The position numbers were made by a program, and so were the translations under genes. From the NCBI RefSeq assembly GCF_014203715.1, contig NZ_JACHJP010000010.1, forward strand, positions 237,009 to 301,008: a stretch of 64,000 nucleotides of DNA. The letters run 5' to 3'. Shown piece by piece: positions 57,617 through 64,000 of the stretch; the stretch's first letter is position 1, and each line of letters starts with the position of its first letter. Under the pieces are notes generated by a model. That model did no database searches and was not told where the DNA came from. It saw only the letters and a list, made by a program, of their open reading frames with translations. The stretch comes from Streptosporangium saharense (GTDB lineage Bacteria; Actinomycetota; Actinomycetes; Streptosporangiales; Streptosporangiaceae).

Positions 57617-59650
57617 CTAAATAGGTGGGGCGATTCCTGGGGGAAGCGGGCGGGTGTGTACCACCTCAAGCCGTGAGACGGCACGGGTCAGCACGACGTA
57701 GAGCCGGTTCACCCCTTTCGGCTCCGCCTCCACGACGGCCGCGGGCTCGGCCACCACCACGTGGTCGTACTCAAGTCCCTTGGCCAGCGTCGCGGGCACG
57801 GCGGTGACCCGGGCGCCGTGGGAGTCCTCGCCGAGCGTCGCGATCTCGACCCCCGAGGCCCTGACCGCTCCCGCCAGCTCGTCGAGCGCGTCGTCGGCGG
57901 CCACGAGCCCGACCGAGCCCTCGTGGGCCAGCGCCTCCCGCACCACCCGCGCCGTCGTCCCCGCGAGGTCGGACGTCGGATGGAACCGCAGCGACCCGTC
58001 ACCCCGGAACGAACGCGTCCTCGGCACCTCCACCGCCAGCTCGTCGAGCAGCCGGTTGGCCAGCGTGACCACCGCCCCCGGCACCCGGAACCCGGTCGTC
58101 AGCGCGACCGTCGCCGCCCCCGGCTTGCCCAGGGCGGCCAGTTGCTCGGGCCAGCTCCGCGCCGCCCACGGCGTGGTGCCCTGCGCCAGGTCGCCCAGCA
58201 CGGTGAGCGAACCGTGCTCGCTCCTGCGCGCGACGGCCCCGCACTGCATCGGCGACAGGTCCTGGGCCTCGTCCACGATGACGTGCCCGTATCCCCTGGG
58301 ACGCTCGATCAGCCCCGCGACCTCGTCGAGGAGCACGGCGTCCGCCGCCGACCACCTGGCACTCCTGAACGAGCGCGGTGGCCTCGCCCACAGGAGCGCC
58401 GACTGCTCATCGGAGGTGAGGATCCCGTCGGCCGCCCTCGCCAGCACGGCCGGATCGGACAGCAGCTCGGCCACGACCTCCCTGGGCCGCGCCACCGGCC
58501 ACACCGCGTTCAGGAACTCCCTGACCGCCCTGGCGGTCCCGCGCGTCCACGCCGTGTCGGTAGTCCGCCCCCGCGCCTCGGCCCGCACCCGCAGGAGCGC
58601 GGTCAGCCGCGACAGCACCCGCTCCCGCCCGATCCCGTACGGCGGCGCCTCCCGCAGCGTGTCGGAGACGACCCGGTCCAGCTCCTCCTCGGACACCCGC
58701 CAGCGATAGGCCCCGTCGGGCACGGCCAGCGGGCCGCCGGGCCGTACGACCCGACCGTAGAGCGCCCTGCACAGCACCTCGGCCATCCGCGCGTCGTGCT
58801 TGACCACCGCCGTGGCCTCCCCGTCGGACCCCTTGGGCAGCTCCGGGGCCAGCAGTTCCTCCAGGGTCGTCTGCTCGACGTCCATCTCGCCGAGGGCGGG
58901 CAGCACCGCCGAGACGTAGCCGAGGAACGCCCGGTTGGGGCCGAGGATCAGCACCCCGCTCCCGGTGAGCCGCCGCCGGTGGGTGTAGAGCAGATAGGCG
59001 GCGCGGTGCAGGCCGACGGCGGTCTTCCCGGTGCCCGGCGCCCCCTGGACGCAGATCGACTCCCCGATCCCGGCGCGGACCAGCTCGTCCTGCTCGGGCT
59101 GGATTGTGGCGACGATGTCGCGCATCGGGCCGACGCGGGGCCGTTCGATCTCCTCGGCCAGGATCCGGCTCGCCGTCCGCAGGGCGCCGCCCTCGCCGAG
59201 CCGCTCGTCCTCGAAACCGGTCAGGGCGGGAGGATTCCCCGACCAGCCGAACCTGCGGCGCACCGTGACACCCCGGGGGTCACGCGTGTCGGCCTGGTAG
59301 AACACGGTCGAGACGGGTGCGCGCCAGTCGAGCACCAGCGGCTGTTCGCCGGTCCTCCCGGAGATGTGCCGCCGCCCGACGTAGTAGCGCTGCCCCCGGT
59401 GGTCACCCGCGTCCGGCCCGTCGCCGAAGTCGAGACGGCCGAAGAACGCGGGCCCCTCCGGCTCCTCGGCGAGCTGTTTCGCGAGGCTCTTGAGATGGCG
59501 TCCCAGCCGCTCGGCGCTGTAGCGGTCACCCGCCACGTGCTCGCCCACGACGACGTTCAGCCGCGCGCCGTCGAGCATCCCGCGCAGCGCCGCCCTGCAC
59601 TCCTCCAGGTAGGCCCGCTCCCCGTCGAGTCCGGTGCCGGTCACCAGCAT
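57617..59650 (-). CDS. HelD-like RNA polymerase-associated ATPase (UvrD/Rep-type), 677 aa
   Basis: N-terminal region with the LKSLAKQLAEE helical pair, then YYVGRRHISG and LVLDWRAPVSTVFYQAD, the HelD-specific block. The UvrD core follows: Walker A GAPGTGKTAVGLHR, VIVDEAQDLSPMQ (motif II), LGDLAQGTTPWAA (motif III), TTGFRVPG (motif IV) and VNRLYVVLTRAVSRLEVV (motif VI). HelD proteins release stalled RNA polymerase; the streptomycete HelR paralogue also protects it from rifamycins. No rifamycin-associated element was found upstream. ATG 59650 follows GAGGGG; GTG 59653 and GTG 59641 are alternatives. Divergent TetR gene across tandem operators. Confidence 0.87.
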   Translation of the reverse strand: MLVTGTGLDGERAYLEECRAALRGMLDGARLNVVVGEHVAGDRYSAERLGRHLKSLAKQLAEEPEGPAFFGRLDFGDGPDAGDHRGQRYYVGRRHISGRTGEQPLVLDWRAPVSTVFYQADTRDPRGVTVRRRFGWSGNPPALTGFEDERLGEGGALRTASRILAEEIERPRVGPMRDIVATIQPEQDELVRAGIGESICVQGAPGTGKTAVGLHRAAYLLYTHRRRLTGSGVLILGPNRAFLGYVSAVLPALGEMDVEQTTLEELLAPELPKGSDGEATAVVKHDARMAEVLCRALYGRVVRPGGPLAVPDGAYRWRVSEEELDRVVSDTLREAPPYGIGRERVLSRLTALLRVRAEARGRTTDTAWTRGTARAVREFLNAVWPVARPREVVAELLSDPAVLARAADGILTSDEQSALLWARPPRSFRSARWSAADAVLLDEVAGLIERPRGYGHVIVDEAQDLSPMQCGAVARRSEHGSLTVLGDLAQGTTPWAARSWPEQLAALGKPGAATVALTTGFRVPGAVVTLANRLLDELAVEVPRTRSFRGDGSLRFHPTSDLAGTTARVVREALAHEGSVGLVAADDALDELAGAVRASGVEIATLGEDSHGARVTAVPATLAKGLEYDHVVVAEPAAVVEAEPKGVNRLYVVLTRAVSRLEVVHTRPLPPGIAPPI

Positions 59651-59662
59651 CACCCCTCAAAG

Positions 59663-59693
59663 CTTAACCGAGTTAAGATATTAACCCGGTTAA
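59663..59693. promoter_or_regulatory. tandem TetR operators in the helD-like/tetR divergent promoter
   Basis: CTTAACCGAGTTAAG (59663-59677) and TTAACCCGGTTAA (59681-59693) are two perfect palindromes with the same arm TTAAC/GTTAA, spaced 3 bases apart. The minus-strand TAATAT at 59678-59683 between them is a good -10 for the helD-like gene, and TAGGTT (59702-59707), 6 bases before the GTG, is a leaderless -10 for tetR. Binding would shut both promoters. Confidence 0.8.
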
Positions 59694-59713
59694 GTACCTG
59701 TTAGGTTGGACGG

Positions 59714-60331
59714 GTGACAGGACTCCGGCAGCTCAAGAGACAGCAGGTCCACGACGCGATCTCCACGGCGGCGATCACCCTGTTCCTTGAGCGGGGCTTC
59801 GACGAGGTGTCCGTGGCCGAGGTCGCCGCCGCCGCGGGGGTCTCCAAGCCGACGCTGTTCAAGTACTTCGCCTCGAAGGAGGACCTCGTCCTCCACCGCA
59901 TCTCCGACCACCACGAGGAGTCCGCACGGGTCGTACGGCACCGCCCCCGGGACGAGAGACCCCTGGCCGCCCTCCACCGTCACTTCCTCGAAGGACTCGA
60001 ACGCCGCGACCCCGTGACGGGGCTCAACGACCACCCGACGGTGCTCGCCTACCACCGGATGATCTTCTCGACCCCCGGCCTCGCCGCCAGGCTCATGCAC
60101 CACACGACCAAGGACGAGGAGGCCCTGGCCGAGGCCCTCGGGGAGGCTTTTGGGGAGGCCGCCGACGACCTCACCGCCCGGCTCGTCGCCGCCCAGACGC
60201 TCGCCGTACAACGAGTCCTGGCCAGGCGAAACTGGGCCAGGCTCACGCGGGGAGAGAGCGCCGACGAGGTCCACCCGTCCGCGGTGGCCGCCGCCGACCA
60301 CGCCTTCGGTCTCCTACCCGACCTGGGCTGA
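59714..60331 (+). CDS. TetR-family regulator, 205 aa
   Basis: HTH domain DAISTAAITLFLERGFDEVSVAEVAAAAGVSKPTLFKYFASKEDLVLHRI in the N-terminal 60 residues; the C-terminal ligand pocket is helical (DHPTVLAYHRMIFSTPGLAARLMHH). Leaderless GTG start. The divergent HelD-like gene and the tandem operators imply that it represses that gene and itself, presumably relieved by an antibiotic-like or transcription-stress ligand. Confidence 0.9.
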   Translation: MTGLRQLKRQQVHDAISTAAITLFLERGFDEVSVAEVAAAAGVSKPTLFKYFASKEDLVLHRISDHHEESARVVRHRPRDERPLAALHRHFLEGLERRDPVTGLNDHPTVLAYHRMIFSTPGLAARLMHHTTKDEEALAEALGEAFGEAADDLTARLVAAQTLAVQRVLARRNWARLTRGESADEVHPSAVAAADHAFGLLPDLG

Positions 60332-60358
60332 TCGGGTACGGCGGGCCCACACGACAGA

Positions 60359-60392
60359 CGGGGCGCCGCCCCCGTGAGGGAACGGCGCCCCG
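60359..60392. terminator. bidirectional hairpin terminator
   Basis: Perfect 10-bp arms CGGGGCGCCG and CGGCGCCCCG with a 14-base loop sit between the convergent tetR and gnd genes. Confidence 0.78.
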
Positions 60393-60411
60393 CTCGGAGC
60401 GTCAGCCCAGG

Positions 60412-61842
60412 TCAGGCACCCACCTCGGAGCGGTCACCGGACCACAGGGTGTGGAAGCTGCCCTCCCGGTCCGTCCGCCGGTAGGTGTGCGCGCCGAAGA
60501 AGTCGCGCTGCCCCTGGATCAGGGCGGCGGGCAGCCGCTCGGCCCGCAGCGAGTCGTAGTAGGCGAGCGCCGTGGAGAAACCGGGCACCGGAATGCCCAG
60601 CTCTGCCGCCTTCGCCACCACCCGCCGCCACGAGTCCTGCGCCAAGCCGAGCGCCTCGACGAAGAGCGGCGCGGTCAGCAGCGTCACCGGCGGCGTCTCC
60701 TCCTCGTAGGCCTCGCGGATCCGGTCGAGGAAGACGGCCCTGATGATGCAGCCACCCCGCCAGATCGTGGCCAGCGCGCCGGGATCGACGTCCCAGCCGT
60801 ACTCGGCGCTCCCGGCCCTGATCTGGTCGAACCCCTGCGCGTAGGCGATGATCTTCGACGCGTACAGCGCCCGCCGTACGTCCTCGACGAACTCCTCACC
60901 CAGCGCCTTGTCCGTCACCCCCGAGGGGCCGGGAAGCCCACGGGCCGCCTCCCGCAGCTCCACGTGGCCGGAGACGGAACGGGCGAAGACGGCCTCGGCG
61001 ATCCCGCTCACCGGCACACCCAGGTCGAGCGCGATCTGCACCGTCCAGCGCCCGGTGCCCTTCTGCTCCGCCCGGTCGGCGATCACGTCCACCAGCGGCC
61101 TGCCGGTCGAGGCGTCCACCTGCCTGAGCACCTCGGCGGTGATCTCGATGAGGTAGGAGGACAGCTCACCCCGGTTCCACTCGTCGAAGACGTCGGCCAG
61201 CCGCGCCGGATCAAGCCCGGTCCCGTGCCGCAGCAGGTCGTAGGCCTCGGCGATGAGCTGCATGTCGGCGTACTCGATGCCGTTGTGCACCATCTTGACG
61301 AAGTGACCCGCCCCGTCGGGACCGATGTGCGTGCAGCACGGCACCCCGTCCACCTTCGCCGAGATGTCCTCAAGCAACGGCCCGAGCGCCGCGTACGACT
61401 CCTTCGAGCCACCCGGCATGATGCTCGGCCCGAGCAGCGCGCCCTCCTCGCCGCCGGAGACCCCGGTGCCGACGAAGTGGATGCCCCGCTCCCGCAGCGC
61501 CGCCTCCCGCCTGCGGGTGTCGAGGAAGTGCGCGTTCCCGCCGTCGACGAGCATGTCACCCGGTTCGAGCAGCGGGGCGAACTCCTCGATCACCGCGTCC
61601 GTCGGCGCCCCGGCCTTGACCATGATGAGGACGCGCCGGGGACGCTCCAGCGCCGCGACGAACTCCTCGGGAGTCTCGCAGGCGAGGAAGGTTCCCTCGT
61701 CCCCGTGCTCCTCGACCAGCTTCGTGGTCCGTGACAGGGACCTGTTGTGCACCGCGACCACGTGCCCGTGCCTGGCGAGGTTGCGGGCGAGGTTCGCGCC
61801 CATCACCGCCAGACCGGTCACACCTATCTGCGCCTGAGTCAT
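60412..61842 (-). CDS. gnd: 6-phosphogluconate dehydrogenase (decarboxylating), 476 aa
   Basis: Full-length enzyme of the long, dimeric type. N-terminal Rossmann motif GVTGLAVMGANLARNLA, HNRSLSRT (NADP-type Arg after the second strand), DGGNAHF, GVSGGEEGALLGPSIMPGG and the catalytic Lys/His-Asn in GAGHFVKMVHNGIEYADMQ. It makes ribulose 5-phosphate, CO2 and NADPH. ATG 61842 has AGGGGGTG 7 bases upstream. Adjacent genes are unrelated; it ends in a shared terminator. Confidence 0.95.
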   Translation of the reverse strand: MTQAQIGVTGLAVMGANLARNLARHGHVVAVHNRSLSRTTKLVEEHGDEGTFLACETPEEFVAALERPRRVLIMVKAGAPTDAVIEEFAPLLEPGDMLVDGGNAHFLDTRRREAALRERGIHFVGTGVSGGEEGALLGPSIMPGGSKESYAALGPLLEDISAKVDGVPCCTHIGPDGAGHFVKMVHNGIEYADMQLIAEAYDLLRHGTGLDPARLADVFDEWNRGELSSYLIEITAEVLRQVDASTGRPLVDVIADRAEQKGTGRWTVQIALDLGVPVSGIAEAVFARSVSGHVELREAARGLPGPSGVTDKALGEEFVEDVRRALYASKIIAYAQGFDQIRAGSAEYGWDVDPGALATIWRGGCIIRAVFLDRIREAYEEETPPVTLLTAPLFVEALGLAQDSWRRVVAKAAELGIPVPGFSTALAYYDSLRAERLPAALIQGQRDFFGAHTYRRTDREGSFHTLWSGDRSEVGA

Positions 61843-61895
61843 ATCGTGACACCCCCTATTACGTTTAAGGATGCCCAGTTTGCACCGCCCGGCTC

Positions 61896-63503
61896 TCAGG
61901 GTCTGAAGGACGGGCCCTTCTGGTCGTCGCCGAGAACGCCGCCGAGACAGCGGTAGGTCCGCACCCCCGAGGCGAACTCCGCCTTCGACGGCGGCAGCAC
62001 CGTGGTCTGCCACTTCGTCGGGACGACCTTGAGCGCGGCACCGCGCCGGGAGGCCAGCATGACCGACGCCGCGCACGCCTTGCGCACCGTCGGATCGCGC
62101 TCGACGACGCTCATGTCGTGGGTGAGCCCGCTCGGCAGCGTGGCGATCGCGAACGTCTCCCACGAGTGCGGCTCCGCGCACCCGACGGACCGCGCCGAGG
62201 CGTCACCCGCGATCACGACGAGCCCGCCCCAGCACTCGGCCTTCTCCACGCACGAGGCACGGGCACCGGTCACGGCCGCCGCGGGGCATCCCTGCGTGAC
62301 CGTGGCGACCTCGGCCTTCGCCCCCTGGCTTCCCCCGGTCTCCGAGGTGCTCGCCGGGCTTCCGAAGCTCTCCATGAGCATCAGCCCGACCCCCGCGAGC
62401 AGCAGGATCGCGAAGGCCGCCGCGATCGCGACGAACACCCGCGTGTTCGAGCCACCCGTGGGCACCGCGGCATGCTTGGCCGGTGACTGGGTCGTGCCGA
62501 GCCCCTGGACACCGGGCGAGGTCAGGTGCGCGCGCATCACCTCCCGCCCCGGCGCGCCGTACGACGCGTGCGGAACAGGACGGTGCCCCGAGGCGTACGG
62601 CGCGGGCCCTCCCTGGACGACGGGCGGCGGCGGAACGGGAGCCGGTCGCGGCGGCATCGGCCTGCCACCCGGGGCCTCCCGCTCAAGGTGCAGGTCGGTG
62701 AGAGCGTCCCGCAGCGCGGCGACGGAGGGAGTACGGCGCGCGGGATCGCTGTCCATGGCCTGCCGGAGCACGGCCGTCAACTGGGGCGGCACCCCGGGGA
62801 TCTCCGGGATGGGCAGCCGGTGCAGGGCCATGATGACCGCGATGTTGGCCACCCCGCTCTCCGGGAAGCGGGGAGGACGCCCGGACAGCAGCGCGTAGAG
62901 CGTGGCGGCCAGGGAGTAGACGTCTCCCGCCGCGGAGGGCTCCGACAGGTCGAACGCCTCGGGCGGCGCGTAGGCGGGGGTCAGCGACTCTCTGGTCACC
63001 GACGCCTCACCCCCCGCGGAGGGCATGGTCGCCAGTCCGAAGTCGGACAGCACGACGTTGCCGTACCGGTTGATCAGGATGTTGGCCGGTTTGATGTCCC
63101 GGTGCAGCACCCCCGCCGCGTGGGCGGCGGCCAGCGCGTCGGCGATCCGGATACCGATGTCGGCGACCTCCGCGGGCGCCAGCGGTCCCTCGGAACGCAA
63201 CCGGTCGAGCAGCGACCCACCCGGACACAGCTCCAGCACCATGTACGGCCTGCCGTCGGCGAGCACCCCGGCGTCGTAGACATGGGCGACATGGGGGTGC
63301 CCGGACAGGGCTCCCGCCGAGGTGACCTCCCGCATGAAGCGGCGACGGTCACGCTCGGAGACCAGAACGCGGTTGTCGACCTTGAGCGCGACCTCCCGGT
63401 CGACCGCCAGCTGCCTGGCCCGGTAGACGATTCCGAAACCGCCCTGGCCGAGCACGCCGGATATCTCGTAGCCCGGTACTGAAAAGGCGCCTGCCTCGGC
63501 CAT
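61896..63503 (-). CDS. membrane Ser/Thr protein kinase (PknB-like), 535 aa
   Basis: Kinase domain in residues 1-270: GQGGFGIVYRAR (P-loop), ALKV with Lys41, HRDIKPAN with Asp136, DFG at 154-156 and APPEAF (APE). A Pro-rich linker leads to a membrane helix near 355-375 (VFVAIAAAFAILLLAGVGLML). The external domain of about 155 residues has six Cys and CAEPHSWETFA, like the septum-formation family sensor domains. No PASTA repeats are present. ATG 63503 is preceded by AGGAGGT. Probably senses the cell surface state; no substrate or phosphatase gene is adjacent. Confidence 0.92.
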   Translation of the reverse strand: MAEAGAFSVPGYEISGVLGQGGFGIVYRARQLAVDREVALKVDNRVLVSERDRRRFMREVTSAGALSGHPHVAHVYDAGVLADGRPYMVLELCPGGSLLDRLRSEGPLAPAEVADIGIRIADALAAAHAAGVLHRDIKPANILINRYGNVVLSDFGLATMPSAGGEASVTRESLTPAYAPPEAFDLSEPSAAGDVYSLAATLYALLSGRPPRFPESGVANIAVIMALHRLPIPEIPGVPPQLTAVLRQAMDSDPARRTPSVAALRDALTDLHLEREAPGGRPMPPRPAPVPPPPVVQGGPAPYASGHRPVPHASYGAPGREVMRAHLTSPGVQGLGTTQSPAKHAAVPTGGSNTRVFVAIAAAFAILLLAGVGLMLMESFGSPASTSETGGSQGAKAEVATVTQGCPAAAVTGARASCVEKAECWGGLVVIAGDASARSVGCAEPHSWETFAIATLPSGLTHDMSVVERDPTVRKACAASVMLASRRGAALKVVPTKWQTTVLPPSKAEFASGVRTYRCLGGVLGDDQKGPSFRP

Positions 63504-63817
63504 CTGCCACCTCCTGACGACGGGCAGGTTATCGGAGTCCACGGTCGTCCCGGCTGCGTGGTGACCAGGCACTCGGCCTCGATTTGACGACGTTCCCCGG
63601 GGGACGTAGAGTCACCTGGCCCGAGGGCTCCGGCAACGCCGTCGAGACCCTGGGAATCCTTCCGATCGACTCTCGACTGAGACACGTGTGTCCCGGTCGT
63701 TTCGGTTCGACATGTTCCGGATGCCGGAGTAAATTGGAAGGGTTGCTCCGGAGACGGAGTGGTCTGAATTCCCTTCAGGCAGGCTTGGACGAATCAAATG
63801 GATCCGGTCGGATCGGT
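63504..63817. other. intergenic region upstream of the rRNA promoter
   Basis: About 314 bases with no credible gene. It holds the kinase promoter on the left and a near-palindrome (ACGTTCCCC/GGGGGACGT) around 63590-63607. A second GGTCTGAAT element near 63760, similar to the sequence before the main -10, may mark an additional rRNA promoter. Nothing else recognised. Confidence 0.6.
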
Positions 63818-63846
63818 TTGACACGAAAAAGCGGGTCTGAAAGAAT
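63818..63846 (+). promoter_or_regulatory. ribosomal RNA operon promoter
   Basis: TTGACA at 63818-63823 and AAGAAT at 63841-63846 are exactly 17 bases apart, by far the best promoter in the window. Transcription should start near 63853 and run right, off the edge of the window. Confidence 0.8.
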
Positions 63847-63852
63847 AAAGAC

Positions 63853-64000
63853 ACAACGAAATGAACGAAACGAAACGCCCCGGAATTCCGGCCCGAAAGG
63901 GTTCAGGGGGACGGTGAACGCGTCCGTTTCTTGAGAACTCAACAGTGTGCTAAAAGCCAGTGCATGAAGCACAAACCCGTCCCACACGTCTAGCACGTGG
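63853..64000 (+). other. 16S rRNA precursor leader (rRNA gene itself beyond right edge)
   Basis: The purine-rich start, then the conserved actinobacterial leader TTGAGAACTCAACAGTGTGC at 63931-63950 followed by TAAAAGCCAGTGCATGAAG, is the typical sequence found in front of 16S rRNA genes, where it forms the processing stem and boxA-like antitermination region. The mature 16S 5' end (AGAGTTTGATC) does not occur before position 64000, so no rRNA gene is annotated. Confidence 0.75.

Noticed and set aside
59650..59713. Rifamycin-associated element upstream of the HelD-like gene
   Set aside because: The palindromes present are TTAAC/GTTAA type, unlike the GC-rich element known upstream of helR genes.
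63853..64000. 16S rRNA gene at the right end
   Set aside because: Only promoter and leader are present; the mature 16S start sequence does not occur inside the window.

Overview
The window is GC-rich actinomycete DNA. Genes are densely packed with strong G/C at third codon positions, frequent ATGA/GTGA four-base start-stop overlaps, GTG and TTG starts, and several leaderless genes. Tat-like, lipoprotein and secreted-hydrolase genes fit a filamentous actinomycete. The cslA-glxA-cslZ trio, otherwise known from streptomycetes and relatives, points to a morphologically complex member. The overall style suggests Streptosporangiales, but no 16S rRNA gene lies inside the window, so the genus is not determined.

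Region by region. 1-6.1 kb: the tail of an ECF sigma factor, a secreted serine hydrolase, and a coupled run of four luciferase-like (LLM) flavin monooxygenases. 6-9.6 kb: a secreted alpha/beta hydrolase, a cupin and a two-gene cation/proton antiporter. 9.6-13.3 kb: an alkanesulfonate uptake and desulfonation operon (ssuC-ssuB-ssuA-ssuD). With the four LLM enzymes this makes 1-13 kb largely an organosulfur-scavenging region, but no flavin reductase is present. 13.3-19.5 kb: a drug exporter, a two-gene module of a TROVE-like/vWA protein and an HTH-bearing partner with a candidate structured RNA upstream, and a secreted M28 aminopeptidase. 19.6-26.2 kb: a LysR regulator, an endonuclease V operon, a thiamine-binding protein, a NarK-like carrier and a NAPE-PLD-like metallohydrolase. 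26.4-31.2 kb: cslA-glxA-cslZ, for tip-associated beta-glucan synthesis. 31.3-42.3 kb: a secreted S15 peptidase, an SDR protein behind a textbook MerR-type promoter, a MetE-like protein, BrkB, a quinone reductase, an aldehyde dehydrogenase, and an SHMT-like PLP enzyme divergent from a PucR regulator. 42.3-50.9 kb: an RsbW-like kinase, a PfpI protein, a TetR/MFS efflux pair with two operators, a tandem GNAT protein, a frameshifted IS982-type insertion sequence sitting on a CTAG target, another exporter with its XRE regulator, and an Lrp regulator. 51-52.8 kb: an LLM-deaminase-ATPase cassette. 52.8-57.5 kb: a four-gene, fully overlapping operon of an unknown coiled-coil protein, a Cas4/AddB-like Fe-S nuclease, an unknown 495-aa protein and an SF1 helicase. 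57.6-60.4 kb: a HelD-like RNA polymerase-associated ATPase divergent from a TetR gene across tandem operators. 60.4-64 kb: 6-phosphogluconate dehydrogenase, a membrane Ser/Thr kinase, then an rRNA promoter and leader running off the right edge.

The most promising under-described systems are the nuclease-helicase operon (52.8-57.5 kb) and the TROVE-like/vWA module with its possible non-coding RNA (14.9-17.7 kb). No CRISPR array, tRNA, prophage or large biosynthetic cluster was seen.
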